This document shows positions 9,879 through 18,378 of a stretch of DNA of 64,000 nucleotides, one piece after another. The notes beneath the pieces are model-generated. The model did no database searches. It was not told the origin of the DNA and saw nothing but the letters and a program-made list of their open reading frames with translations. Position numbers and translations under genes: made by a program. Origin of the DNA: Mangrovimonas xylaniphaga. GTDB lineage: Bacteria; Bacteroidota; Bacteroidia; Flavobacteriales; Flavobacteriaceae. How positions within the stretch are numbered: position 1 is the first letter of the stretch; each line of letters opens with the position of its first letter. Location of the stretch: positions 744,001-808,000 of the forward strand of contig NZ_LBIP01000013.1 in the NCBI RefSeq assembly GCF_001280435.1. Direction: 5' to 3'.

Positions 9879-10304
9879 ATGAAAAATTTAGTACTGATTT
9901 TATTTGTAGGCCTTGTAAGCCTTGGTGCCATGGCACAAGAAAAAGTAGCTAAGATTGAATTTAAGAGCACAACTATAGACTACGGAACTATTGAAAAAGG
10001 TTCGGACGGCGTTCGCGTATTTGAATTTACAAATACAGGGAATGCCCCTTTGATCATTTCTAATGTAAAGTCTACCTGTGGTTGTACTGTTCCTAAAAAA
10101 CCAGACGGACCAATTATGCCAGGTGAAACTGGAGAAATCTCTGTAAAATACGACACTAATAGAGTGAACCCAATTAGAAAAACCATTACCGTAACTTCTA
10201 ATGCGGATACCCCAACAGTAGCCTTAAAAATTAAAGGTTTGGTGGTAGACTCTAGCAAAAACAGTGTTCTTGAGAAAAAGGACAAAAGCGTAATGGAACA
10301 ATAA
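9879..10304 (+). CDS. Exported DUF1573 domain protein
   Basis: A 141-residue protein with a signal peptide (MKNLVLILFVGLVSLGAMAQ) and one DUF1573 domain, an immunoglobulin-like fold related to ASPM-SPD-2-Hydin modules. The family signature is present: FEFTNTGNAPLIISNVKSTCGCTVP, with the CGC pair, followed by MPGETGEISVKYDT and KTITVTSNAD. The domain is abundant in Bacteroidota surface and periplasmic proteins; its molecular job is not known. A GTG one codon before the ATG is possible but unnecessary. The gene has its own promoter and a strong bidirectional terminator, so it is probably monocistronic. Confidence 0.85.
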   Translation: MKNLVLILFVGLVSLGAMAQEKVAKIEFKSTTIDYGTIEKGSDGVRVFEFTNTGNAPLIISNVKSTCGCTVPKKPDGPIMPGETGEISVKYDTNRVNPIRKTITVTSNADTPTVALKIKGLVVDSSKNSVLEKKDKSVMEQ

Positions 10305-10321
10305 GAAAACGCTACTTACAC

Positions 10322-10359
10322 AAACTAAAAAACTCCCTCTTCAGGGAGTTTTTTAGTTT
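10322..10359. terminator. Bidirectional terminator, perfect 17-bp stem
   Basis: A 17-base arm at 10322-10338 pairs perfectly with 10343-10359 around a 4-base loop (CTTC). A-runs on one side and T-runs on the other let it end both the DUF1573 transcript and the opposing protease transcript. It overlaps the last codons and the stop of the protease gene. Confidence 0.9.
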
Positions 10360-11684
10360 AATAGACTTTCCAACCTAAATTTAAACACCATTGAGTTGCC
10401 AGCTCGATCTACCACCAGTTTGATATTGGTTTCATCATCGTCACAAAACCTTTGGGTCAATTCCTGCAATGTCATAGTATGAGTTCCTTTGTTATTTATA
10501 GACAAAATAACATCCCCAACCAATAATCCCGCTTTATAAGCTGGTGAATCCTCCCGCAGTTCCACAATAGTATACGCTGGCTTCAAGGCAAATTTGTAAA
10601 TGGTATTCAACATGATTCTATTGCTAGCATTCTTATCATCCCCTTCTTTTGCATAATTAAATAAGGATTGCTCTTCCTTCACGATTCGCACCCCATTTTG
10701 CTCCAGTACAATCCCACTCTTATTGTAATGGAAGGGCTTTTTAAAATTTCCGTTTTTCTTAATGGTCATTTTAAAATTGTGGTAATCCAAAACAATGTTA
10801 AAGCGCTTGAGCAATTCCCCCGAAATACTCCCATTTCGCTCTGTAAAGTTTCGAGCTTCCGTAATGGCAACAGAATCTGGAAATGCCACATTTACCCTTT
10901 TCAAGTCAAAACCACTCAACGAGAAACTTTTTACTTTAGAGCGCTTTCCATGAATGTTGCCACTAAGTCCTTTTCCTAAAAAATCCTCAAAGAAATTATC
11001 ACTTGAGGGCAACAGTTGCTGAGTGGTATCCTCAAAAAGCCAAAGGGCGTCACTACTGCCTGTATCGACCAGTAATTTTACTGGGATTTCAGCAGAATCA
11101 ATACACACCAAAGCATCTACATAGGGTTTGTTTTTATACAAAATCAAATCCAGGGTTTCGCAATTGTTACATTTTTTATAGGAATAGGTTTCTGGCTTGT
11201 GCAATTTTAAATGTTTAGCGCCATAATTAATTTCTACAATAAAATCTTTAAATACATCATACCCAATGATACCGTGAACACTCACTCCTAACCTAGGGGT
11301 GAAATTGATGGAATTATCGAACACCACATACACATCTTGATTGACGTTAACCGCATCACCAATTTTAAACTTATTATGGCTAGACTTTAAGGCCTCAATT
11401 TCTCCATCACCACCAAGACCTCTGAGGAAAATCCGCTCCCCATTATAGATGTGCAAAGAGTCGGTAAGATTAAAAATATTGAAGAGAATGGGCTTGCTCA
11501 CGCCAGAGTCCAATAAAAAGGATAATTCTACCCCATTAACCTCCACAGGAATTATAATTAAGTTGTTAATTAGTTGGAATTTGACCTTGCTATTATCCTG
11601 AGAAGGCATGTTGAAATTACCCTGAGCATGTAGGTTAATACTCAGCGCTAAAAAACACCATATAAAAACCCATTGTATTCGCAT
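10353..11684 (-). CDS. Exported two-lobed aspartyl protease with a PDZ domain
   Basis: A 443-residue protein with a signal peptide (residues 1-21, ending LHAQG). Two retropepsin-like lobes follow: the first has DSG at 59-61 (SFLLDSGVSKP) and the second DTG at 207-209 (LLVDTGSSDALW). A C-terminal PDZ domain covers about 355-443 (ELREDSPAYKAGLLVGDVI). The family is known from gene predictions in Bacteroidota as aspartyl protease / PDZ proteins; the substrate is not known. Two lobes on one chain would form a pepsin-like active site without dimerisation, and PDZ would select unfolded C-termini as in DegP. The 3' end lies inside the terminator hairpin. Confidence 0.8.
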   Translation of the reverse strand: MRIQWVFIWCFLALSINLHAQGNFNMPSQDNSKVKFQLINNLIIIPVEVNGVELSFLLDSGVSKPILFNIFNLTDSLHIYNGERIFLRGLGGDGEIEALKSSHNKFKIGDAVNVNQDVYVVFDNSINFTPRLGVSVHGIIGYDVFKDFIVEINYGAKHLKLHKPETYSYKKCNNCETLDLILYKNKPYVDALVCIDSAEIPVKLLVDTGSSDALWLFEDTTQQLLPSSDNFFEDFLGKGLSGNIHGKRSKVKSFSLSGFDLKRVNVAFPDSVAITEARNFTERNGSISGELLKRFNIVLDYHNFKMTIKKNGNFKKPFHYNKSGIVLEQNGVRIVKEEQSLFNYAKEGDDKNASNRIMLNTIYKFALKPAYTIVELREDSPAYKAGLLVGDVILSINNKGTHTMTLQELTQRFCDDDETNIKLVVDRAGNSMVFKFRLESLLN

Positions 11685-11804
11685 ATTAACTAATTGACTA
11701 TATACAAGTTACAACCTTTTGAGATATTATCATTTTTTAGGGTTTGTTTTTAAAAAAACTTTAAGATAATTTTCAGACCTTTGCGCTTTAAAATCAAGAA
11801 TAAA

Positions 11805-12995
11805 ATGCCATCTATTTCGAAAAAAGGGCTTGACATGCCTGCATCTCCGATACGTAAACTTGTTCCTTACGCAGAACAAGCCTATAAAGACGGAAAAACT
11901 GTATACCACTTAAACATTGGCCAGCCAGATATCAAGACTCCAGAAGTTGCTTTGGACGCTGTAAAGGTGCATTCCTTGGATATTTTAGCCTACACCCGTT
12001 CTGAAGGTTCAGAAGGGTACCGCAAAAAAATTGCTGCCTATTATGAGAAAAATGATATTCACGTAAACCACGACGATATCATTGTAACTACTGGAGGTAG
12101 TGAAGCGCTAATGTTTGCCTTTGGAAGTATTATGGATCCAGACGATGAGATCATTATCCCTGAACCATTCTATGCCAATTACAATGGTTTTTCAAAAGCT
12201 TCGGATATTAAGGTAGTACCTGTTATTTCTAAAATAGAAGACAATTTTGCATTGCCAGCAATTGAGGAGTTTGAAAAATTGATCACTCCAAAAACAAAGG
12301 CTATTTTAATTTGTAACCCAGGAAACCCAACGGGATATTTATATTCAAAAGAAGAAATCCAAAAACTAGCGCAAATAGTAATTAAGCATGACCTATTCTT
12401 AATTGCTGATGAAGTTTACCGTGAGTTTGTCTATGACGGAAACAGCTTTTATTCTATCATGCAAGAAGATAGCATAAAGGACCACGCCATTATGATTGAT
12501 TCGGTTTCTAAGCGTTACAGCATGTGTGGAGCTAGAATTGGATATTTGGTTTCAAGAAACAAAACCTTTATTCAAACGGCTTTAAAGTTTGCCCAAGCAC
12601 GTTTGAGTCCGCCAACTTTGGCTCAAATTGCCAGTGAAGCAGCATTAAATACTCCACAGAGCTATTTTGACGATGTCAATGAAGAATACGTACATAGACG
12701 TAACACCTTGATTTCCGAATTGGAAAAAATTGAAGGCGTAAAAGTAGCCAAACCTAAGGGAGCGTTCTACTGTATAGCAGAACTCCCTGTGGAAAACGCC
12801 GATGATTTTGCACAATGGCTTTTGGAGAAATTTGATGTTGATGGCGAAACCGTAATGGTAGCCCCTGCCGCAGGGTTCTATTCTACCCCAGGTGTTGGTC
12901 TTAATCAAATACGCATTGCCTACGTATTAAATGAAAGTAGCCTTATCAAGGCGGTAAATATATTGAAAGAAGCCCTAAAAGTTTACAATAGCTAA
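11805..12995 (+). CDS. Class I/II PLP-dependent aminotransferase
   Basis: A fold-type I aminotransferase of 396 residues, related to aspartate aminotransferases. The substrate-side Gly and Asn are in LNIGQPDIKTPE. NPGNPTGYLYSKEE and ADEVYREFVY give the Asn and Asp that hold the cofactor, Lys236 (SVSKRYSMCGARIGY) forms the Schiff base, and the C-terminal Arg is in NQIRIAYVL. Whether it acts on aspartate, aromatic or branched amino acids cannot be told. The ATG at 11805 is preferred to an upstream TTG (11781) because the N-terminus MPSISKKGLDMPASPIRKL fits the family. The stop touches the ATG of murB, so the two are co-transcribed although their pathways differ. Confidence 0.88.
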   Translation: MPSISKKGLDMPASPIRKLVPYAEQAYKDGKTVYHLNIGQPDIKTPEVALDAVKVHSLDILAYTRSEGSEGYRKKIAAYYEKNDIHVNHDDIIVTTGGSEALMFAFGSIMDPDDEIIIPEPFYANYNGFSKASDIKVVPVISKIEDNFALPAIEEFEKLITPKTKAILICNPGNPTGYLYSKEEIQKLAQIVIKHDLFLIADEVYREFVYDGNSFYSIMQEDSIKDHAIMIDSVSKRYSMCGARIGYLVSRNKTFIQTALKFAQARLSPPTLAQIASEAALNTPQSYFDDVNEEYVHRRNTLISELEKIEGVKVAKPKGAFYCIAELPVENADDFAQWLLEKFDVDGETVMVAPAAGFYSTPGVGLNQIRIAYVLNESSLIKAVNILKEALKVYNS

Positions 12996-14009
12996 ATGCT
13001 TGTACAACAACATATATCTCTAAAGCCCTACAATACTTTCGGTATTGATGTGTCTGCCAAACAGTTTGTGTCTGTTTCTTCCTTGGAAGCGCTCAAAAGT
13101 GCTTTGGCAGACAAGCAAAACTCCCCTATTTTTATTTTGGGAGGTGGTAGCAATATGTTACTAACTAAGGATGTAGAGGCTTTGGTAATTCATGTCAATC
13201 TTAAGGGCATAGAGGTTGTAGAAGAACAGGACAAGCATGTTTTGGTAAAGGCCCAAGCAGGTGAAAATTGGCATGAGTTTGTATTATGGTGTTTGGAACA
13301 TGATTTTGGAGGCGTCGAAAACCTATCCTTGATTCCAGGGAATATAGGGACAGCCCCTATTCAAAACATTGGTGCTTATGGTGTAGAATTGAAAGACGTG
13401 TTTGAAAGATGCGAAGCAATCGATATCAAGACGCATGAACTTGTCTCCTTTTCCAAGGAAGAATGTCAGTTTGGGTATCGTGAGTCTATCTTCAAGCAAG
13501 CAGCCAAAGGCAAATACATCATTTGTAACGTCACCTTAAAATTGACGAAACACAACCACGTTCTTCATACCGAATATGGTGCCATTAAAGGACAATTGGA
13601 GCAGGACAATATTACAACTCCAAATATTAAGGACATTTCCAATGCCGTAATTGCCATAAGGGAAAGTAAACTTCCCAACCCAAAAGAAATTGGTAATAGT
13701 GGCAGTTTCTTCAAAAACCCAGTGATTTCAAAACAACAGTTTGATCAATTAAAGGAGAACTTTCCAAATATTCCAAGCTATGTCGTTTCGGAAGAAGAGG
13801 TAAAAGTCCCTGCTGGATGGCTCATTGAAACTGCAGGCTTCAAAGGTAAAACCTTCGGAACTTATGGAGTTCATAAACAACAAGCCTTGGTTTTGGTAAA
13901 TTATGGAGGCGCTAAAGGCGAAGATATCTTTGAGCTTGCAAAGCTGATACAAGACACCGTCAAACGTCTTTTTGGAATTTCTATTGAAATGGAAGTCAAC
14001 ATTATATAA
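12996..14009 (+). CDS. murB: UDP-N-acetylenolpyruvoylglucosamine reductase
   Basis: Reduces UDP-GlcNAc-enolpyruvate to UDP-MurNAc with NADPH and FAD, the second committed step of peptidoglycan synthesis in the cytoplasm. The 337-residue protein is a type I MurB: YNTFGIDVSAKQF at the start, the FAD pyrophosphate loop ILGGGSNML, the NLSLIPGNIGTAPIQNIGAYG block, the catalytic Ser in GNSGSFFKNPV, and the C-terminal catalytic Glu near IEMEV. The ATG directly follows the aminotransferase TAA. A hairpin terminator follows three bases after its stop. Confidence 0.96.
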   Translation: MLVQQHISLKPYNTFGIDVSAKQFVSVSSLEALKSALADKQNSPIFILGGGSNMLLTKDVEALVIHVNLKGIEVVEEQDKHVLVKAQAGENWHEFVLWCLEHDFGGVENLSLIPGNIGTAPIQNIGAYGVELKDVFERCEAIDIKTHELVSFSKEECQFGYRESIFKQAAKGKYIICNVTLKLTKHNHVLHTEYGAIKGQLEQDNITTPNIKDISNAVIAIRESKLPNPKEIGNSGSFFKNPVISKQQFDQLKENFPNIPSYVVSEEEVKVPAGWLIETAGFKGKTFGTYGVHKQQALVLVNYGGAKGEDIFELAKLIQDTVKRLFGISIEMEVNII

Positions 14010-14011
14010 AA

Positions 14012-14035
14012 GAAGCCCCGTTCACTCGGGGCTTC
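14012..14035 (+). terminator. Terminator hairpin after murB
   Basis: GAAGCCCCG (14012-14020) pairs with CGGGGCTTC (14027-14035) around a 6-base loop, followed by a mixed pyrimidine tract. It ends the aminotransferase-murB unit. Confidence 0.8.
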
Positions 14036-14240
14036 CCTTCTATAGTAAATGTAATTGCGCTATTAACCTTTATCTGTTTAGGAAAGAAAACATTTTAACT
14101 ATAGTATCTTTTTAAAAGGTTTTTCAGCAATGTTTGTAATAGTAATATTTTGCTATTTTTACTACCTTTATTTATATACGTTTTAAAGAAGACTTTTAGA
14201 TGTAATCGAAGTACTCTTAAAACCTTAATACACAAACCTT

Positions 14241-14771
14241 TTGAGCACATCTATTGAGCAGAAAATTGTCGAACTTTTAGAAAAAGAAGACAAAACCGCC
14301 ATTAATTTACTCTATAAATATTATAGCGATAGTCTTTATGGTGTCATATTGAAGGTTACCAACGATGAGGAACTTGCCCAGGATGCTTTGCAGGAAACCT
14401 TTGTAAAGGTCTGGAAAAATGCCAAATCGTACGACCCCAAAAAGGCCAAATTGTTCACCTGGTTATACCGAATTGCCAGAAACACAGCCATTGACAAATT
14501 AAGAAGTTTCAATAATCGATTTGAAAAGGAAGTCCAAATCGATCAATCCAACGTATATATACTACCAACAGCAAGTTTAAACCAAGATGTCCTTGATTTG
14601 AAAGAGCACGTTGGCAGATTGGACGAAAAGTACCAAATAGTACTGAAAGCCTTATTTTTTGAAGGCATGACGCAGCAGGAAGCCAGTGAAGAACTGGACA
14701 TTCCGTTAGGTACCATAAAGTCTAGATTAAAAATTGGACTTAGAGAATTGAAAAAACTTTATGTTCATTAA
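14241..14771 (+). CDS. ECF-type RNA polymerase sigma factor
   Basis: A 176-residue sigma-70 family protein with only regions 2 and 4. Region 2 covers about 20-90 (NDEELAQDALQETFVKVWKN for core binding, LFTWLYRIARNTAIDKLR for -10 recognition) and region 4 about 120-175 (FFEGMTQQEASEELDIPLGTIKSRLKIGLRELK, a helix-turn-helix). The start is a TTG at 14241; no suitable ATG precedes region 2. The downstream gene encodes a membrane anti-sigma factor and overlaps or follows within 10 bases, the usual pairing for stress-responsive ECF systems. A 230-base region upstream may hold an autoregulated promoter, but no exact consensus box was seen there. Confidence 0.92.
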   Translation: MSTSIEQKIVELLEKEDKTAINLLYKYYSDSLYGVILKVTNDEELAQDALQETFVKVWKNAKSYDPKKAKLFTWLYRIARNTAIDKLRSFNNRFEKEVQIDQSNVYILPTASLNQDVLDLKEHVGRLDEKYQIVLKALFFEGMTQQEASEELDIPLGTIKSRLKIGLRELKKLYVH

Positions 14772-14781
14772 CGCAAAAGCA

Positions 14782-15603
14782 ATGGAAACAACATTACAAT
14801 CTTTCTTGAAGTCTGACCTATTGGACAAGTATATCCTAGGGACAGCAGATGCTTCGGAGATTTTAGAAGTAGAACATTTTATTTCCAAATACCCAGAAGC
14901 CCATGATGAGTACATTAGATTGCAGGACAATTTAGAAATCCTTGCCAAATCCAATGCGGTAGAAGCTCCCCAGTTCATTTTGGATTCCATTCACAAAGCC
15001 ATCGAAAAAGAGGAAACCAAAAAGGAAACGCCTGTTATCAGCTTAACGCAAACTCGTGTAAAGCGCAAAAAAACTTGGTACCGCTATAGTATCGCGGCCA
15101 GTATTGTTGCCTTCATTTTTGCCAGTGCTGCCTTTTTGCTGTACCAACAGAACATCCTTTTACAACAGGAAAACCAAGTGGTTGTTGATGAGCTTTTTGA
15201 TTTGAGAAACGACATTGAAAACAACAACGAAAAACTGGACAATCTCATGAGACAGTTCATGAAATTAAACAACCCAGAAACCGAAAAGTATGTATTGCGC
15301 GGCAACGACAGAGCCAAAGACCTTAAAACCGTAGCTTACATCAATGCCGTAGACAAAACTTCGATGATCGATGTGGTATCCTTACCTCAGTTACCTGAAG
15401 ATCAAACCTATCAAATTTGGGCAGAGTTACAGGGAAAAATGGTTAACCTAGGAATTTTGGATGCTTCAGATCGCAAATTAAAACCTATTCCTTATATGGA
15501 AGATGCATTGGGACTTAGCATTACCATAGAATCTAAAGAAGGACAAAACAATGCAGCTTCTGCAGAAAATGAAGTTGCAGAAATCTCCTTAAAAAACAAT
15601 TAG
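14782..15603 (+). CDS. Membrane anti-sigma factor, RskA-like
   Basis: Partner of the ECF sigma factor just upstream. From the ATG at 14782 (an ATG at 14761 overlaps the sigma gene) the protein has 273 residues. The cytoplasmic N-terminal part (1-98) includes an anti-sigma zinc-finger-like helical segment without the His/Cys zinc ligands. One membrane helix lies at about 101-121, a coiled coil at about 122-165 (LLQQENQVVVDELFDLRNDI), and a periplasmic anti-sigma-K C-terminal domain at about 170-265 (LPQLPEDQTYQIWAELQGK). Release of the sigma factor probably needs a periplasmic signal; the signal is not evident from sequence. Confidence 0.87.
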   Translation: METTLQSFLKSDLLDKYILGTADASEILEVEHFISKYPEAHDEYIRLQDNLEILAKSNAVEAPQFILDSIHKAIEKEETKKETPVISLTQTRVKRKKTWYRYSIAASIVAFIFASAAFLLYQQNILLQQENQVVVDELFDLRNDIENNNEKLDNLMRQFMKLNNPETEKYVLRGNDRAKDLKTVAYINAVDKTSMIDVVSLPQLPEDQTYQIWAELQGKMVNLGILDASDRKLKPIPYMEDALGLSITIESKEGQNNAASAENEVAEISLKNN

Positions 15604-15625
15604 AAATTAGCACATTTGAAATAAA

Positions 15626-15650
15626 AAAACCTCGGAATTTCCGAGGTTTT
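15626..15650. terminator. Bidirectional terminator between anti-sigma gene and aqpZ
   Basis: AAAACCTCGGA at 15626-15636 pairs with TCCGAGGTTTT at 15640-15650 around 3 bases. A- and T-runs on both sides serve the converging anti-sigma and aquaporin transcripts. Confidence 0.88.
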
Positions 15651-15655
15651 CTTTT

Positions 15656-16351
15656 TTATTCCATCTCCGGTTTATCGAACAAGGTTTTATGAATTAATCC
15701 AGCCACAATCGCTCCTAAAATAGGAGCTACCCAAAACAACCATAGTTGCGAAATATAAGGCCCTGTAGCAAACAACGCCTGACTTGTAGATCTCGCAGGG
15801 TTAACAGAAGTGTTTGTAATTGGTATACTGATTAAATGAATTAAAGTTAATGCCAAACCAATGGCTATAGGCGCAAAACCCTTTGGAGCCCGCTCATTGG
15901 TACTTCCCAAAATTATCAACAGGAAAAACGAAGTAAGTGTAAACTCGGCCACCAATCCAGATAACATAGAATAACCTCCGGGGGACAACTCTCCGTAGCC
16001 ATTGGCTGCAAAACCGCCCACATCAGTAAAATTAGGTTGACCAGAAACAATTAGGTACAACACGCCAGCCGCGGCAATACCTCCAATAATTTGAGCCGCT
16101 ATGTACCCTACCAAATCTTGAGCTGGAAATTTTCCTCCTGCCCATAACCCAAAAGTTACTGCTGGATTAAAATGTCCTCCTGAAATGTGCCCAACGGCAA
16201 AAGCCATTGTAAGCACCGTTAGTCCAAAAGCAAGGGCCACCCCAGCAAAGCCAATACCCAATTCAGGAAACGCTGCAGCAAAAATAGCACTGCCGCAACC
16301 TCCAAAAACCAACCAAAAGGTTCCAAAAAACTCAGCAAATATTTTTTTCAT
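15656..16351 (-). CDS. aqpZ: Aquaporin Z
   Basis: A water channel of the inner membrane, 231 residues with six membrane helices and two half-helices. Both NPA boxes are present: [11 protein letters not shown] (NPA 62-64) and [11 protein letters not shown] (NPA 184-186), the second followed by the selectivity-filter Arg187. A His of the filter is in [12 protein letters not shown]. These features fit water-selective AqpZ rather than a glycerol facilitator (which would have Asp after the second NPAR). Length and architecture are normal. It converges on the anti-sigma gene through a shared terminator and diverges from the 67-residue gene at 16517. Confidence 0.93.
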   Translation of the reverse strand: MKKIFAEFFGTFWLVFGGCGSAIFAAAFPELGIGFAGVALAFGLTVLTMAFAVGHISGGHFNPAVTFGLWAGGKFPAQDLVGYIAAQIIGGIAAAGVLYLIVSGQPNFTDVGGFAANGYGELSPGGYSMLSGLVAEFTLTSFFLLIILGSTNERAPKGFAPIAIGLALTLIHLISIPITNTSVNPARSTSQALFATGPYISQLWLFWVAPILGAIVAGLIHKTLFDKPEME

Positions 16352-16492
16352 AAGTTATAACATTAACAGTTAGCGTTTTAAATTTAACATTATTTTTCTT
16401 CCCCTGTAATTCACAAACTCAAAATCTTACAACAAACTGTCAACACTTGTTAACATCTGCTTATAGAATTAGTCATTTTACATCAAAAGCTT

Positions 16493-16500
16493 TACCTTTG
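16493..16500 (+). promoter_or_regulatory. Candidate -7 box for the 16517 gene group
   Basis: TACCTTTG matches TAnnTTTG and lies 16 bases before the ATG at 16517. A -33 element at the usual distance is not clear. It would drive the 67-residue gene and the genes that follow. Confidence 0.5.
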
Positions 16501-16516
16501 CAGAAACCTTTTACGC

Positions 16517-16720
16517 ATGAAATTGTTACTTATCACACTTATCCTTTTAGGATTGGGAATTGCTGGAATCGCCATTAAAATATGGGCTAAAAAGGATGGT
16601 AAATTTGCTGGAACTTGCGCAAGTCAAAATCCTATGCTTAATAAAAGTGGGGAAGCTTGTGGTTTTTGTGGAAAGACTCCAGACCAATTTGATAACTGCA
16701 ACGAACCTCAACACTCCTAA
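16517..16720 (+). CDS. Small membrane-anchored four-cysteine protein, NqrM-like layout
   Basis: Sixty-seven residues: a single N-terminal membrane helix (3-22), a short basic segment (WAKKDGKF), then a soluble tail with Cys34, Cys48, Cys51 and Cys61 in GTCAS, EACGFCGK and DNCNE. Proteins like this are widespread in Bacteroidota as unnamed membrane or secreted proteins. The order (one helix, Gly-Thr/Ser-Cys, then a CxxC-type group and a last Cys) resembles NqrM (DUF539), which helps place iron between NqrD and NqrE. The same window encodes a complete nqr operon and apbE but no other nqrM candidate. This is an inference from layout, not a family match I can prove. It is followed six bases later by a glycosyltransferase gene. 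Confidence 0.75.
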   Translation: MKLLLITLILLGLGIAGIAIKIWAKKDGKFAGTCASQNPMLNKSGEACGFCGKTPDQFDNCNEPQHS

Positions 16721-16726
16721 TCCTTA

Positions 16727-17839
16727 ATGCTGATATTTGATGTTCTGTTCTACAGTTTTATTGTAGTTATCATTGTTCAAGCGTTTTATTATTTAGGGAT
16801 TTTTCAAAAGTTTGCTTTTTCTAAAGCCCTCAAAGCGGTACCCCAAAATTTTCCGGTATCGGTTATTATTTGTGCCAAAAACGAGGCCGAGAACCTTCGT
16901 GAATTTCTTCCATCCATTCTACAACAGGATTATCCAAATTTTGAAATAGTCCTTATCAACGACAGCTCTAGCGACGACACTTTGGAAGTCATGGAAGAAT
17001 TTAAATCGTCTCATGATTTCATTAAAATTGTAGACGTTAAAAATGTTGAGGCCTTTTGGGGCAACAAAAAATACGCCCTTACCCTAGGGATCAAAGCCGC
17101 CAAGAACAAACACCTCCTATTTACAGATGCCGACTGCAAACCTGTATCCAACCAATGGATTTCTGAAATGTGCAGCCATTTTTCCTACACCAAGTGTATT
17201 GTCATTGGTTATGGTGCTTACCAAAAAATTAAAGGCTCACTCCTAAACAAACTTATACGGTACGAAACCTTACTAACGGCTACCCAATACCTTTCCTATG
17301 CACAAATAGGAATTCCATATATGGCAGTTGGGCGCAACTTAGCCTATAAAAGCGATACGTTTTATGAAGCCAGAGGTTTTATGAGCCATATTGATCTCAA
17401 CTCTGGTGACGACGATTTGTTTGTAAATGAAATTGCCACATCTAAAAATACGGCTGTGTGCGTAAGCCCCGAAAGCTTTACACTTTCAAAACCCAAAACC
17501 ACATTTAGCAGTTGGATCTTGCAAAAGCGGCGCCATGTAAGCACAGCTCAACGGTATAAAACCAAACACAAAATAGCATTGGGTCTGTTCTATGTTTCCC
17601 AAGTTCTTTTTTGGGCATTGGCCACCTTATTGCTATCTATCCAATATCAATGGATGATTGTGGCCGGACTGGTTGGATTCCGATTTTTAATGGCCTATAC
17701 CATATTGGGTTTGTCCGCTAAAAAGCTAAATGAAAAAGACGTTTTAGTATTACTTCCCTTCTTGGAACTATTTTTAATTGTGGTACAATTCTTTATATTT
17801 ATAAAAAATCTAATTGCAAAACCTCATCATTGGAAGTAA
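16727..17839 (+). CDS. Membrane-bound family 2 glycosyltransferase
   Basis: A 370-residue GT2 enzyme that would transfer a sugar from a nucleotide donor at the cytoplasmic face of the inner membrane. An N-terminal membrane helix (about 5-26) precedes the GT-A domain: VSVIICAKNEAENL starts the nucleotide fold, Asp79 (LINDSSSDDT) contacts the nucleotide, and DADC at 134-137 is the metal-binding DxD-like motif. LQKRRH near residue 270 is a degenerate QxxRW-type acceptor motif. Two or three membrane helices close the protein. The acceptor is unknown. The 3' end overlaps the next gene by ten bases, which implies translational coupling. Confidence 0.85.
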   Translation: MLIFDVLFYSFIVVIIVQAFYYLGIFQKFAFSKALKAVPQNFPVSVIICAKNEAENLREFLPSILQQDYPNFEIVLINDSSSDDTLEVMEEFKSSHDFIKIVDVKNVEAFWGNKKYALTLGIKAAKNKHLLFTDADCKPVSNQWISEMCSHFSYTKCIVIGYGAYQKIKGSLLNKLIRYETLLTATQYLSYAQIGIPYMAVGRNLAYKSDTFYEARGFMSHIDLNSGDDDLFVNEIATSKNTAVCVSPESFTLSKPKTTFSSWILQKRRHVSTAQRYKTKHKIALGLFYVSQVLFWALATLLLSIQYQWMIVAGLVGFRFLMAYTILGLSAKKLNEKDVLVLLPFLELFLIVVQFFIFIKNLIAKPHHWK

Positions 17840-18378
17840 AAGAAGCCATTGCAAAAGCCAAACAAAATGACCAAATGGCATTCAATTTTTTGTTGGACAC
17901 TTTTTGGAACGACGTATACGGCTTTCAATTGAAACGCACCGAAAATGAGAATGATGCCGAAGATATAAGCATCCAAACATTTTCAAAGGCCTTTGACAAA
18001 ATAGCCACCTATGATGAGAGCTATGTATTTAGAACATGGTTGATTACCATTTCAAAGAACATCCATATCGATTTGTTGCGCAAACGAAAATCATCAATTA
18101 CGAGCACTACAAATCGAGAAGATGACAATGAGTTTTACAATATTATAGACGAATCTCCTTCACCGGAAGACAAACTCATCACCGAACAGAATCTGGCAAA
18201 ACTTTTAAGGGACATCAAAAAGCTGCAGCCCCATTATCAAGAAATTATCAACCTAAGATATTTTCAGGAGCTGAGTTACAAGGAAATTTCGGAACAACTT
18301 CAAGAGCCCATCAACAATGTAAAGGTGAAACTCCTTAGGGCAAAAAAACTATTGGCAGAAATTATCACCAAAAAATAA
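17830..18378 (+). CDS. ECF-type RNA polymerase sigma factor
   Basis: A 182-residue two-domain sigma factor. Region 2 spans about 15-90 (ENDAEDISIQTFSKAFDKI, then FRTWLITISKNIHIDLLRK) and region 4 about 125-180 (YFQELSYKEISEQLQEP and VKVKLLRAKKLL). The start is a TTG inside the end of the glycosyltransferase gene. Unlike the sigma gene at 14241, no anti-sigma gene follows; the next gene (overlapping by one base) is an Nramp-like transporter. Control must therefore be transcriptional or through a protein encoded elsewhere. The coupling to a glycosyltransferase and a transporter is unusual enough to note. Confidence 0.9.
   Translation: MEVKEAIAKAKQNDQMAFNFLLDTFWNDVYGFQLKRTENENDAEDISIQTFSKAFDKIATYDESYVFRTWLITISKNIHIDLLRKRKSSITSTTNREDDNEFYNIIDESPSPEDKLITEQNLAKLLRDIKKLQPHYQEIINLRYFQELSYKEISEQLQEPINNVKVKLLRAKKLLAEIITKK

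Noticed and set aside
17830-18378. A possible anti-sigma partner for the second ECF sigma factor
   Set aside because: Neither neighbour has an anti-sigma domain: the upstream gene is a glycosyltransferase and the downstream one a transporter.
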